From assembly GCA_017447445.1 (NCBI GenBank), contig JAFSNK010000008.1, forward strand, positions 1-64,000: a stretch of 64,000 nucleotides of DNA, given 5' to 3'. This DNA is from Clostridia bacterium. GTDB lineage: Bacteria; Bacillota; Clostridia; Oscillospirales; CAG-382. Below are positions 17,122 through 26,002 of this stretch, in pieces; the first letter of the stretch is position 1; every line of letters begins with the position of its first letter. A model generated the notes under the pieces. That model had not been told where the DNA came from. It saw nothing but the letters and a program-made list of their open reading frames with translations, and did not search any database. Made by a program: the position numbers and the translations under genes.

Positions 17122-17150
17122 TTGATTTTATTCTTTTTCCGTGTTATACT
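17122..17150 (+). promoter_or_regulatory. sigma-A promoter for the nucleoside salvage region
   Basis: TTGATT, 17-base spacer, TATACT, about 40 bases before the ATG at 17199. It can serve the unknown gene and the salvage genes behind it, since no terminator follows before 21788. Confidence 0.75.
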
Positions 17151-17198
17151 CAAATCGTAAAAATACGTTCACGCGCGAAGCGCCGGAAGGAGCAGCAT

Positions 17199-18134
17199 AT
17201 GCATTGGCACAGAAAGAAAAAGAATGAACCTGCGGAAAACCCGGATATCGTCTATCTGCACAAGCCGGAGCCCTGCGTCTGCGGCGGAAACACCACCACG
17301 CTGGACAAAAGCGCGCCGCACGTAATAACCTCCCGCGATATCGTGTATTTCGAAGTATTCAGCGCGCTGCATGGCGACGCCGTGGGCAGCGACGGCGGAC
17401 CGATAGGATATATTTCGGCGTTCGCGGCCCCGGACGGCGAGGGTACGTTCATTATGCTTCAAGAATCCGAATGGCCCCGTGAAAGCGCCGAAAGAAGGGC
17501 TTCGTGGGCGTGGATAAAGGGCAGCGTCTTCCCCGCCCTCGCGGAGATAGCGGAAAAGCACGAATTCGCAAAGAACAACGGATACAGCTCGTTCACGCAC
17601 GGGCTGCCGGAAAACTTCGGCGGGGCGATAAACGTCAAATACGCCTCCGGCGAGAAGATATACGTTGCCGACAATCAGGGCGCGGTGCTTACCACCGAGG
17701 CGGCGACGGATATAGCAAAGGTTTTCGGCGACGCGCTGAAGGGCGAAAGGATCGCGATCCCGAAAGCGGAAAGGATCGCCGCGATACGCTTTTCAGAAAC
17801 GCGCGGCGACGGCGGATATACCAAAGCGGAGCTTACCGTTTCCCCGGACGGGACGGCGGTGAACCGCAGGGAATCGAAGTACGACGGACCGACGGTATAC
17901 AGGAGCGAAAAGGAGGTGGATGCGGAAACGGTGGCGAAAATACGCCGGAATATCGACGAAAACGGCCTGCTCGCGTGGGGCGGGCTGCCCGACATCGGAT
18001 ACAAGTTCAGCAGTGATTCGGAAATGACCTTTGTGCTTGACGACGGGAGCGAGATAACCGTCCGCGACGGGCGGCAGACGCCCGATTCGATAAGCCGGGG
18101 ATATTTTAAAGTCGAGCTTGAAATCAAAACGTAA
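17199..18134 (+). CDS. conserved-looking protein of unknown function
   Basis: 311 residues, no membrane segment and no domain I recognise. The start has a good AAGGAG site. The first 60 residues contain a CVCGG motif with only two cysteines, not enough for a full zinc ribbon. The rest alternates charged and hydrophobic stretches as in a folded cytoplasmic protein. It ends 18 bases before thymidine kinase and shares the promoter at 17122, so it is probably cotranscribed with nucleoside salvage genes. Its role in that pathway is not shown by the sequence. Confidence 0.75.
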   Translation: MHWHRKKKNEPAENPDIVYLHKPEPCVCGGNTTTLDKSAPHVITSRDIVYFEVFSALHGDAVGSDGGPIGYISAFAAPDGEGTFIMLQESEWPRESAERRASWAWIKGSVFPALAEIAEKHEFAKNNGYSSFTHGLPENFGGAINVKYASGEKIYVADNQGAVLTTEAATDIAKVFGDALKGERIAIPKAERIAAIRFSETRGDGGYTKAELTVSPDGTAVNRRESKYDGPTVYRSEKEVDAETVAKIRRNIDENGLLAWGGLPDIGYKFSSDSEMTFVLDDGSEITVRDGRQTPDSISRGYFKVELEIKT

Positions 18135-18152
18135 AACTGACAGAGGTTTTTT

Positions 18153-18782
18153 ATGGCTAAGCTTTATTTCAAATTCGGAGCGATGGGCAGTTCCAAAACC
18201 GCGCAGGCGCTTATGACAAAGTTCAACTACGAGGAAAAGGGGCAGACCGTGTGGCTGGTGAAGCCCGCCACCGACCTGCGCGACGACATGGTGGACGAAA
18301 ACGGAGTCGTGCATACCGTTATAAAATCCCGCATAGGGCTTTTTGCCGAAGCGGAAGCGCTGCCCGACGATACGGACATATACGCGGAATACGTAAAGCG
18401 CGGGAACGGCGGCAAGTATACCGACGTTATAATCTGCGACGAATGCCAGTTCCTTACCGGAAAGCAGGTGGAGCAGCTTAAGGACCTTGCCGACAGGCGT
18501 GACGTTCCGGTGCTGTGCTTCGGGCTGAGGGCGGATTTTCAGACGCTTATGTTCCCCGGGAGCAAGCGGCTTTTCGAGATAGCCGACAGCATTACGGAAA
18601 TTAAATCCATTTGCCGCTGCGGACGCAAGGCGACGGTGAACGCCCGCTTTGACGACGACGGACAGATAATTACCGACGGCGAGCAGGTATGCCTGGGCGG
18701 GAACGACAGATACGAGGGAATGTGCTATAAATGCTACCGCGCGCTGATAGAAGACAAGCTTAAAAGCGAAGGGAGAATGTAA
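18153..18782 (+). CDS. tdk: thymidine kinase
   Basis: 209 residues, the usual length for type II thymidine kinase. P-loop GAMGSSKT (9-16), catalytic-base region IICDECQFL, the lasso segment with VGRV-like substrate contacts replaced by CFGLRADF, and zinc cysteines (CRCGRKA and CYKCYR). It phosphorylates thymidine with ATP to dTMP, the kinase branch of salvage, while neighbouring genes run the catabolic branch. It ends one base before the deoC start codon. Confidence 0.95.
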   Translation: MAKLYFKFGAMGSSKTAQALMTKFNYEEKGQTVWLVKPATDLRDDMVDENGVVHTVIKSRIGLFAEAEALPDDTDIYAEYVKRGNGGKYTDVIICDECQFLTGKQVEQLKDLADRRDVPVLCFGLRADFQTLMFPGSKRLFEIADSITEIKSICRCGRKATVNARFDDDGQIITDGEQVCLGGNDRYEGMCYKCYRALIEDKLKSEGRM

Positions 18783-18783
18783 A

Positions 18784-19440
18784 ATGGAGCTTAAAGAGAT
18801 ACTTTCCAGATGCGACCACACCCTGCTGGCGCAGGGGGCTACTTTTGAGGAAATAAAGGCGCTTTGCGACGACGGGATAAGGTTCGGCACCGCGTCGGTG
18901 TGCATCCCGGCGTGCTACGTGCGCCGCGCGAAGGAATACGTCGGAAGCAAGCTTAAGATCTGCACCGTTATCGGGTTTCCGAACGGCTACGATCCCACGC
19001 CGGTAAAATGCTTTGAAACCGCTCTTGCCGTTGCCGACGGCGCGGACGAGATAGATATGGTGATAAATATAGGAATGGTCAAGGAGCGCCGCTACGCCGA
19101 CGTCACGGCGGAGATAAACGCGGTGAAGGACGCCTGCGCGGGCAGACTGCTTAAGGTGATAATAGAGACCTGCCTGCTTACCGAGGAGGAAAAGATCGCC
19201 ATGTGCAAAGCGGTCTCGGATTCGAGAGCCGAATACATAAAGACCTCCACGGGATTTTCGAAGGGCGGCGCGACGAAAGAGGACGTGGCGCTTATGAAGA
19301 AATACTGCGCTCCGCATATAAAGATAAAAGCCGCGGGCGGGATCTCGTCAATAGAGGACGCGGAAGACTTTATCAATCTGGGCGCTTCGCGGCTGGGCAC
19401 CAGCAGGATCGTAAAGATCGCAAAAGAGCTGAACAAATAA
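18784..19440 (+). CDS. deoC: deoxyribose-phosphate aldolase
   Basis: 218 residues, full length for the family. The Schiff-base lysine lies in EYIKTSTGF and a second conserved lysine in IKIKAAGGIS; the N-terminal CDHTLL motif and EIDMVINIG strand are also present. It splits 2-deoxyribose 5-phosphate into glyceraldehyde 3-phosphate and acetaldehyde, the last step of deoxynucleoside breakdown. It sits between thymidine kinase and purine nucleoside phosphorylase in a run of close genes. Confidence 0.97.
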   Translation: MELKEILSRCDHTLLAQGATFEEIKALCDDGIRFGTASVCIPACYVRRAKEYVGSKLKICTVIGFPNGYDPTPVKCFETALAVADGADEIDMVINIGMVKERRYADVTAEINAVKDACAGRLLKVIIETCLLTEEEKIAMCKAVSDSRAEYIKTSTGFSKGGATKEDVALMKKYCAPHIKIKAAGGISSIEDAEDFINLGASRLGTSRIVKIAKELNK

Positions 19441-19464
19441 GTTTTTATAAGGAAGGAACAGATT

Positions 19465-20217
19465 ATGGCGAATTATCCGACTCCCCACATAAACGCAGCG
19501 CCGGAGGATTTTGCGAAGACGGTGCTTATGCCCGGCGATCCGCTGCGCGCGAAATACATAGCGGAAAACTTTCTGGATTCACCCGTGCTCGTGAACAACG
19601 TGCGCGGCGTGCAGGGATATACCGGCACCTACAACGGCACGCGAGTAAGCGTTATGGCAAGCGGTATGGGAATGCCGTCGATAGGCATTTATTCCTACGA
19701 GCTTTTCAATTTCTTCGGCGTGGAGAACATACTGCGCGTCGGCTCCGCCGGAGCGATGAGCGAGAAGATCCGCGTGCGCGACATAGTTATCGGTATGGGC
19801 GCTTCGACCAATTCAAGCTACGCGCGCCAGTTCCGGCTGCCGGGGGACATTTCGGCGATCTGCAGTTATTCCCTGCTTAAAAACTGCACCGAGGCGGCGG
19901 ACGAGATGGGCGTGCGTTACCACGTCGGGAACCTGCTTTCGTCGGACACCTTCTACAACGATACGGACGGGCTTACCGCGGAGGAGCTCCCGGCGCACGT
20001 CTGGGGCAAAATGGGCATTATGGCGGTGGAAATGGAAGCCGCCGCGCTTTACCTTAACGCCGCGCGCTGCGGAAAGAACGCGCTTGCGATCTGCACCGTT
20101 TCCGACCACCTTATAACCGGAGAGGAAACGACGGCGGAGGAAAGGCAGAACTCCTTTACCGCGATGATGGAGCTGGCGCTGCGCACCGCGGTGAAAGCGG
20201 AGGGCAACGCGAAATGA
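19465..20217 (+). CDS. deoD: purine nucleoside phosphorylase (DeoD type)
   Basis: 250 residues. Hexameric-type signature features include VLMPGDPLRAKYIAENFL (phosphate-site glycine and arginine), ASGMGMPSIGIYSYELF, a second phosphate-site arginine in RVGSAGAM, and the nucleoside-binding VEMEAAALY. It cleaves purine (deoxy)nucleosides with phosphate to base and (deoxy)ribose 1-phosphate, the substrate of the next enzyme. AAGGAA site precedes the ATG; the stop overlaps the start of the deoB-cdd fusion by four bases. Confidence 0.96.
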   Translation: MANYPTPHINAAPEDFAKTVLMPGDPLRAKYIAENFLDSPVLVNNVRGVQGYTGTYNGTRVSVMASGMGMPSIGIYSYELFNFFGVENILRVGSAGAMSEKIRVRDIVIGMGASTNSSYARQFRLPGDISAICSYSLLKNCTEAADEMGVRYHVGNLLSSDTFYNDTDGLTAEELPAHVWGKMGIMAVEMEAAALYLNAARCGKNALAICTVSDHLITGEETTAEERQNSFTAMMELALRTAVKAEGNAK

Positions 20218-21788
20218 AAAAGCGTGTTTTTATAATCGTTCTGGATTCGCTCGGCGCGGGCGAGATGCCGGACGCGCCGCTGTTCGGCGACTTCGACTGC
20301 CACACCCTGAAACGCATTTCCGCATCGCCGGAATTCCGATTTGATTCGATGAAGAAAATGGGCATGGGCAACATCGACGGGCAGGATTTCCTCCCGCGCG
20401 AGGATAAGCCGCTTGCCGCCGTGTGCCGTCTTGCCGAAAGGTCGATGGGCAAGGACACAACCATAGGACACTGGGAGATATCCGGCGTGGTCTCCCCCGC
20501 CCCGATGCCGACTTATCCGCAGGGGTTCCCAAAGGAAATAATCGACGAGTTCGTAAAACAGACCGGACGGGAAATACTCTGCAATATGCCATATTCCGGC
20601 ACGGAAGTTATAAAAGACTACGGCGAGGAGCATATAAAGACCGGAAAGCTTATAGTATACACCTCCGCGGACAGCGTGTTCCAGATCGCCGCGCACGAGG
20701 AATACGTTCCCTTGGAAGAGCTTTACGGATACTGCCGCACGGCGCGTAAGATCCTTTGCGGGAAGCACGCCGTGGGGAGGGTGATCGCGCGGCCGTTCGT
20801 AGGCACGCCCGGCAATTTCACCAGAACGGCGAACCGGCACGATTTTTCGCTTGAACCGCCGAAGAAAACCCTGCTCGACACGCTGAAGGAAGCCGGAAAA
20901 ACGGTTTACGCGGTGGGCAAGATAAACGATATCTTCGCCGGCTGCGGAGTTACCGAAAAGGTCTATACCCACGGCAACACCGAAGGGCTTAAAATATCTC
21001 TCGAAGCGCTTGACAGGGATTTCGAGGGGCTTTGCTTTATCAACCTCGTCGATTTCGATATGCTTTACGGGCACAGGCAGGATATAAACGGATACGCCCG
21101 CGCCTTTGCCGAATTCGACGCCTGGCTCCCGAAGTTCACCGAAAAAATGCGGGACGGGGATATACTGTTCATCACCGCCGACCACGGCTGCGACCCCGGG
21201 GATTCCCACACCGACCACACGCGCGAATACACTCCCCTGCTGGTTTACGGCAAGGGCATAGCGCCGGTAAATCTCGGCACGCGCGCCGGATTCTGCGACA
21301 TAGCGGCGACCGCGGCGGAATATCTGGGTATATCCTACCGCGGCGACGGAAGCAGCTTCCTGCGGGAGATCGCCGCCCCGACAGCCGAGGAAACCGCCTT
21401 GTGCGCCGCCGCGCTCGCATCGCATGAGCGCGCCTACGCCCCATATTCCAAATTCAAAGTGGGCGCGGCGCTTTTGACGGCGGACGGAAAGATCTATTCC
21501 GGCTGCAACATCGAAAACGCTTCGCTGACGCCCACGGTATGCGCGGAACGCACGGCGCTGTTCAAAGCCGTGAGCGAGGGCGCGCGCGAATTCAGGATGC
21601 TTGCCGTTTGCAGCGGCGAAAACGAACCCGACGCGGCGTTCCCGCCCTGCGGAGTGTGCAGGCAGGCGCTTTCGGAGTTCTGCGGGAGCGATATGCCGGT
21701 GCTTATTTTGAAAAACGCGCGCGAGTTCCGGCGCACCACGCTGGGCGAGCTGTTGCCGCAGTCTTTCACCGCCGAATATATGCGCTGA
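20214..21788 (+). CDS. deoB/cdd: phosphopentomutase - cytidine deaminase fusion
   Basis: 524 residues in one uninterrupted frame. Residues 1 to about 382 are phosphopentomutase: LDSLGAGEMPDA metal site, KDTTIGHWE with the phosphorylatable threonine, and DHGCDPG-SHTDHTREY metal ligands. Residues about 389-524 are a complete cytidine deaminase: YSKFKVGAAL, GCNIENAS, zinc/catalytic motif TVCAERTAL (Cys443, Glu445) and PPCGVCRQ. The first converts (deoxy)ribose 1-phosphate to the 5-phosphate for DeoC; the second turns (deoxy)cytidine into (deoxy)uridine for pyrimidine-nucleoside phosphorylase. In many Firmicutes cdd lies beside era; here the era cluster (49-52 kb) lacks it, so the gene seems to have moved into the salvage operon and fused. 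Confidence 0.95.
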   Translation: MKKRVFIIVLDSLGAGEMPDAPLFGDFDCHTLKRISASPEFRFDSMKKMGMGNIDGQDFLPREDKPLAAVCRLAERSMGKDTTIGHWEISGVVSPAPMPTYPQGFPKEIIDEFVKQTGREILCNMPYSGTEVIKDYGEEHIKTGKLIVYTSADSVFQIAAHEEYVPLEELYGYCRTARKILCGKHAVGRVIARPFVGTPGNFTRTANRHDFSLEPPKKTLLDTLKEAGKTVYAVGKINDIFAGCGVTEKVYTHGNTEGLKISLEALDRDFEGLCFINLVDFDMLYGHRQDINGYARAFAEFDAWLPKFTEKMRDGDILFITADHGCDPGDSHTDHTREYTPLLVYGKGIAPVNLGTRAGFCDIAATAAEYLGISYRGDGSSFLREIAAPTAEETALCAAALASHERAYAPYSKFKVGAALLTADGKIYSGCNIENASLTPTVCAERTALFKAVSEGAREFRMLAVCSGENEPDAAFPPCGVCRQALSEFCGSDMPVLILKNAREFRRTTLGELLPQSFTAEYMR

Positions 21789-21829
21789 ACAAACGGTAAA
21801 GAAAAATAGCGTCCGTTGACATAATACAC

Positions 21830-21858
21830 TTGCTTTTGTCGTACGGATGTGTTATATT
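21830..21858 (+). promoter_or_regulatory. promoter of the nucleoside uptake genes
   Basis: TTGCTT, 17-base spacer, TATATT. A TTGACA at 21816 has no matching -10 at normal distance. The promoter lies in the 131-base gap after the deoB-cdd fusion. Confidence 0.6.
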
Positions 21859-21862
21859 ATGC

Positions 21863-21879
21863 TTGTCAATTAATGACAG
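21863..21879 (+). promoter_or_regulatory. candidate operator at the BMP gene promoter
   Basis: Interrupted palindrome TTGTCA-ATTAA-TGACAG sits where transcription should begin. A wider inverted pair, TTGTCGTA (21836-21843) and TACGACAA (21888-21895), encloses it. Either could bind a nucleoside-responsive repressor; no regulator gene is nearby. Confidence 0.4.
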
Positions 21880-21919
21880 ATTTGTCTTACGACAACAAAA
21901 AAACGGAGGAAAATCACAC

Positions 21920-23029
21920 ATGAAACGCATCACAAGTCTCGTACTCGTCGTTCTTATGGTCCTCGTGGCGTTCGCCGCCTGCACCGGCAAGAAGACAGAC
22001 GAAGTCGATCTCACCAAAGACGGCGCCGGCGAAGACGGCAAAGCCGAGATCGCAATGGTTACCGACGTTGGACAGCTTCTTGACAAGAGCTTCAACCAGG
22101 GCACCTGGGAAGGCGTTGTCCGTTATGCTACCGCTAACGGCAAGACCTACAAGTACTATCAGCCCGCCAACGGCTCCAACGCCAGCGACGACGACCGCAT
22201 CAACGCGATGGAACAGGCGATCACCAACGGCGCGAAGATAATCGTCGCCCCCGGCTTCCTTCAGGCAACCGCTATGGAAACCGTCGCCAAAAAGCACACC
22301 GACGTTAAGTTCGTGTTCGTTGACGGTTGGGCTCTCAGTCTCGACAACGTGACCGCCATCGTTTACAAGGAACAGGAATCCGGCTATCTCGCCGGCTACG
22401 CAGCCGTTATGGAAGGCTACACCAAACTGGGCTTCACCGGCGGCGGCGGCGGAACCAACCCCGCTGTCAACCGTTACGGCTACGGCTTCCTTCAGGGCGC
22501 CGAAGCTGCCGCCAAGGAAAAGAACGTTGACGTTACCGTTAAGTACAGCTTCCTTTACGGCTCCACCTTCAGCGCTTCCGCCGAACTGCAGACTCAGATC
22601 TCCGGCTGGTACGACAAGGGCACCGAAGTAGTGTTCGCCTGCGGCGGCACTATGTTCAACTCCGTCCTTTCCGCTGCCGACAAGTATCCGGAAGCAAAGG
22701 TCATCGGCGTTGACGTCGACCAGTCCTATGAATCCGAAAAGGTCATCACTTCCGCTATGAAGGGACTTTCCGTTTCGGTTCAGAAGGTCCTCGGCCAGTT
22801 CTATGCCGACAAATGGGACGCCGAACTTAAGAACGTTGCTCAGAACCTCGGCGCTGCCGACGACGCTACCGGGCTTCCCGAAGCCACCTGGTCTCTCAAG
22901 AACTTCAAACTCGACGATTACAAAGCTCTGTTCGCAAAGATAAAGAGCGGCGAGATCAAACCCACCGACGTAGTTCCCGACGACGTTACCGCCGGCTGGA
23001 CCAAACTTACTGTCGACTTCGAGAAATAA
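21920..23029 (+). CDS. BMP-family nucleoside-binding lipoprotein of an ABC importer
   Basis: 369 residues. The ATG at 21920 follows GGAGGA; an upstream start would spoil the signal peptide. MKRITSLVLVVLMVLVAFAAC is a lipoprotein signal with the cysteine at residue 21. The mature protein has the BMP/PnrA hallmarks: DVGQLLDKSFNQGTWEG near the N-terminus, FVDGWAL, GYLAGYAA and a long GGGGGTNPAVNRYGYGFLQG turn. Family members bind purine and other nucleosides for import by the ATPase and two permeases encoded next. Codon use is biased to common codons, as in a highly expressed gene, consistent with a terminator behind it that would favour its own short transcript. Confidence 0.95.
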   Translation: MKRITSLVLVVLMVLVAFAACTGKKTDEVDLTKDGAGEDGKAEIAMVTDVGQLLDKSFNQGTWEGVVRYATANGKTYKYYQPANGSNASDDDRINAMEQAITNGAKIIVAPGFLQATAMETVAKKHTDVKFVFVDGWALSLDNVTAIVYKEQESGYLAGYAAVMEGYTKLGFTGGGGGTNPAVNRYGYGFLQGAEAAAKEKNVDVTVKYSFLYGSTFSASAELQTQISGWYDKGTEVVFACGGTMFNSVLSAADKYPEAKVIGVDVDQSYESEKVITSAMKGLSVSVQKVLGQFYADKWDAELKNVAQNLGAADDATGLPEATWSLKNFKLDDYKALFAKIKSGEIKPTDVVPDDVTAGWTKLTVDFEK

Positions 23030-23041
23030 TTTTACCGCAAT

Positions 23042-23076
23042 GGGCTGCTGCAAGGGTTGCAGCAGCCCTTTTATTT
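23042..23076 (+). terminator. intrinsic terminator / attenuator between binding protein and transporter genes
   Basis: A 12-bp perfect stem (GGGCTGCTGCAA/TTGCAGCAGCCC) with GGG loop followed by TTTTATTT. Partial termination here would give more binding protein than transporter. Confidence 0.8.
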
Positions 23077-23130
23077 GAACACGCGGACGTTTTTCCAATC
23101 AAAGAAGTAATAAGAAAGCGCTGAAGAATT

Positions 23131-24714
23131 ATGGCAGAACAAATTCTTAACGACAACGCGCCGTATGCGATAGAGATGCGGAACATCACCAAGGTGTTCC
23201 CCGGCATAATCGCAAACGACAATATAACGCTGCAGCTTAAAAAAGGCGAAATACACGCGCTGTTAGGCGAAAACGGCGCCGGAAAGTCCACGCTTATGTC
23301 GGTGCTTTTCGGGCTTTATCAGCCGGAGCAGGGCGAAATATACAAAGACGGCAAAAAAGTTACGATAAACGACCCGAACGACGCGAACGCCCTGGGTATA
23401 GGGATGGTGCACCAGCACTTCAAGCTGGTGGAGGTCTTTACCGTCCTCGACAACATAATACTCGGCACCGAGCCGAACAAGCTCGGCTTCCTGCAGAAAA
23501 AAGAGGCGCGCAAGCGCATCACGGAGCTTTCGCATACCTACGGTCTGAACGTCGACCCGGACGCGCTGATCGAGGATATCACGGTCGGTATGCAGCAGCG
23601 CACCGAGATACTTAAAATGCTCTACCGCGACAACGATATCCTTATATTCGACGAGCCGACGGCGGTGCTTACCCCGCAGGAGATAACCGAACTTATGCAG
23701 ATAATCCGCGGGCTCGCAGCCGAGGGAAAATCGATACTGTTCATATCCCACAAGCTGAACGAGATAATGGAGCTCGCCGACAGGTGCACGGTGCTTCGCA
23801 AGGGCAAATGCATCGGCACCGTAAACATCGCCGACACCACGAAGGAAGAGCTTTCCAGCATGATGGTCGGCAGAGACGTTAAGTTCGCGGTGGACAAGAC
23901 CGAGGCGCGGCCTACGGAAACGGTGCTTGAAATAAGGAACCTTTCGGTAAAGAGCCGCATCCACAAAAAGCTTGCGGTAAAGAACGTTTCGCTGCAAGTC
24001 CGCGCGGGCGAGATAGTCTGCATCGCCGGGATAGACGGCAACGGGCAGAGCGAATTCATCCACGCGATAACCGGGCTCGAAAAGCCGGAGCCCGGGAGTC
24101 TGGTCCTGCTTAAAGGTATGAACGTTACGCGCTCCTCGATACGTTACAAAAACACCCACGGCGTGAGCCATATACCGGAGGACCGGCACAAGCACGGGCT
24201 CGTGCTCGACTATACTCTGGAACAGAATCTGGTGCTTCAGAGGTATTTCGAGCCGGAATTCCAGAATCACGGGTTCATTAAATTCGACAAGGTGCGCGAT
24301 TACGCGGAAACGCTTATCGAAAAATACGACGTCCGCTCCGGTCAAGGGCCTATAACCACGGCAAGAAGTATGTCCGGCGGCAACCAGCAGAAAGCGATAA
24401 TCGCGCGGGAGCTGGACAGGAAGCACGAACTGCTTATCGCCGTTCAGCCCACTCGCGGGCTCGACGTCGGCGCGATAGAATATATACACGAACAAATAGT
24501 CGCCTCGCGGGACGCGGGCTGCGCGGTGCTGCTCGTATCTTTGGAGCTCGAGGAAGTTATGAACCTTTCGGACAGGATATTGGTCATGTACGAAGGCGAG
24601 ATAACCGGCGAGCTCGACCCGAAGAAGACCACCGTTCAGGAGCTGGGGCTTTATATGTCCGGCGCAAAGCGCGACGAAGCGAATGCGGATGAAGGAGGCG
24701 CGGAAAATGAATAA
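23131..24714 (+). CDS. nucleoside ABC importer, double ATPase subunit
   Basis: 527 residues with two ABC domains. The first has Walker A GENGAGKST and Walker B ILIFDEPTAVL; its signature region reads VGMQQRTEI, the relaxed form usual in this family. The second has CIAGIDGNGQSEF in place of a strict Walker A, signature SGGNQQK and a degenerate Walker B (LIAVQPTRGLD), as is usual for sugar/nucleoside-type tandem ATPases such as YufO/NupA. It powers import through the two permeases that follow. The ribosome site is weak. The last eight bases overlap the first permease gene. Confidence 0.95.
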   Translation: MAEQILNDNAPYAIEMRNITKVFPGIIANDNITLQLKKGEIHALLGENGAGKSTLMSVLFGLYQPEQGEIYKDGKKVTINDPNDANALGIGMVHQHFKLVEVFTVLDNIILGTEPNKLGFLQKKEARKRITELSHTYGLNVDPDALIEDITVGMQQRTEILKMLYRDNDILIFDEPTAVLTPQEITELMQIIRGLAAEGKSILFISHKLNEIMELADRCTVLRKGKCIGTVNIADTTKEELSSMMVGRDVKFAVDKTEARPTETVLEIRNLSVKSRIHKKLAVKNVSLQVRAGEIVCIAGIDGNGQSEFIHAITGLEKPEPGSLVLLKGMNVTRSSIRYKNTHGVSHIPEDRHKHGLVLDYTLEQNLVLQRYFEPEFQNHGFIKFDKVRDYAETLIEKYDVRSGQGPITTARSMSGGNQQKAIIARELDRKHELLIAVQPTRGLDVGAIEYIHEQIVASRDAGCAVLLVSLELEEVMNLSDRILVMYEGEITGELDPKKTTVQELGLYMSGAKRDEANADEGGAENE

Positions 24715-26002
24715 CACGGCGAAACAAAAAACCGGATTCTTCCGTAAAGACGGCGTAAAATCCGTTATCGCCTCGCTCATCTGCATACTCGGCGGCATAC
24801 TGTTCGGCTTCCTCGTGCTGGTGCTGCTCGCCGCGTTCAACGAAAACATCCCCGTTTCGAAGGCGTTCACCGGGATCTACACGGTGCTGATAGGTCCCTT
24901 CTCCGCCGGAAGCCCCGAACTCGTTATAAAAGAGATCGGCGATATGCTGTTCCAGGCGACGCCGCTTATTATGACGGGCGTTTCCGTCGCGCTGGCGTTC
25001 AAGACCGGTCTGTTCAATATCGGCGCTCCCGGGCAGTATCTTATGGGCGCAATGGGCACGATGCTCGTCGCGCTGTCGATCCCGACAAGCGTAGTACCCG
25101 CGTGGATAGTCTGGATACTCGCGCTGATCACGGGCACCGCGATGGGCGTTATCTGGGGCGCGATACCCGGGTTCTTCAAGGCGAAGTTCAACGTGAACGA
25201 GGTCATAGTTTGTATTATGACGAACTGGATCGCGGGGAACATCGTTTCTTGGGTGTTCAAGGAATCGAGATACATCAACTACGCCGAAACGAAGATGAAC
25301 TTCCTGAGCAAGACTTCGTCGAACGGAGTCGCCACGCCCGGCGCGGGGCATATGCTCGGGACCTCCTCGATGGATATAAGCATATTCATCGCGTCGGCCG
25401 TCGCGATAATCATTTATATAATGCTTAACAAAACGACGTTCGGTTTTGAGCTGCGCGCCTGCGGCTTCAACAAGAACGCCGCGAAATACGCGGGAATGAA
25501 CGAAAAGCGCAACATCGTGCTTTCGATGGCGATAGCGGGCGGGCTTTCCGCCTTCGGCGCCGCGCTGTGGTGCCTGAACGGGACCACCGACTTCCTTTGG
25601 GAGGCTTACCAGACGATGCCCGCCGACGGGTTCAACGGAATACCCGCCGCGCTGCTCGCGAGCAACAACCCGATAGGCGTCATCTTCTCGTCGGTATTCC
25701 TTAAATATCTGGTCATGGGCGGCTCCAATCTCGGCGCTTATACGAGCTTCAACGATCAGGTGCCGAACCTTATCACCGCCGTGATAATCTATTTCTCCGG
25801 CGCCGCGAAGCTTATTAAAGACCTGCTCTCCCGCAAGAAAAAGCAGCTTTCGGAGGAAAAGATGCGCGCCGTATCCGCCCCCGTGATGCTTAAAGCGGAC
25901 GACGGCGAAGCGAACGGTGCGGAAGCTCCGGCGCAGGACGAAGCGCCGGCGGCGGACGAAGCCGAAACCGCGGGCGACGAAACAGAAGGAGGCGACGAAT
26001 AA
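24707..26002 (+). CDS. nucleoside ABC importer, permease 1
   Basis: 431 residues from the ATG at 24707, chosen because GGAGGC precedes it by 7 bases; a start at 24683 is possible but lacks such a site. About ten membrane segments. Family motifs are GAPGQYLMGAMG and ELRACGFNKNAAKYAGMN, typical of BMP-associated permeases (YufP/NupB-like). The C-terminal 60 residues form an acidic, Ala/Glu-rich tail after the last helix, not needed for transport and unusually long. It overlaps its neighbours on both sides. Confidence 0.95.
   Translation: MNNTAKQKTGFFRKDGVKSVIASLICILGGILFGFLVLVLLAAFNENIPVSKAFTGIYTVLIGPFSAGSPELVIKEIGDMLFQATPLIMTGVSVALAFKTGLFNIGAPGQYLMGAMGTMLVALSIPTSVVPAWIVWILALITGTAMGVIWGAIPGFFKAKFNVNEVIVCIMTNWIAGNIVSWVFKESRYINYAETKMNFLSKTSSNGVATPGAGHMLGTSSMDISIFIASAVAIIIYIMLNKTTFGFELRACGFNKNAAKYAGMNEKRNIVLSMAIAGGLSAFGAALWCLNGTTDFLWEAYQTMPADGFNGIPAALLASNNPIGVIFSSVFLKYLVMGGSNLGAYTSFNDQVPNLITAVIIYFSGAAKLIKDLLSRKKKQLSEEKMRAVSAPVMLKADDGEANGAEAPAQDEAPAADEAETAGDETEGGDE

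Noticed and set aside
21859..21919. Purine or 2'-deoxyguanosine riboswitch before the BMP gene
   Set aside because: The leader after the promoter is about 55 bases, too short, and lacks the three-way junction core; a DNA operator explains the palindromes better.
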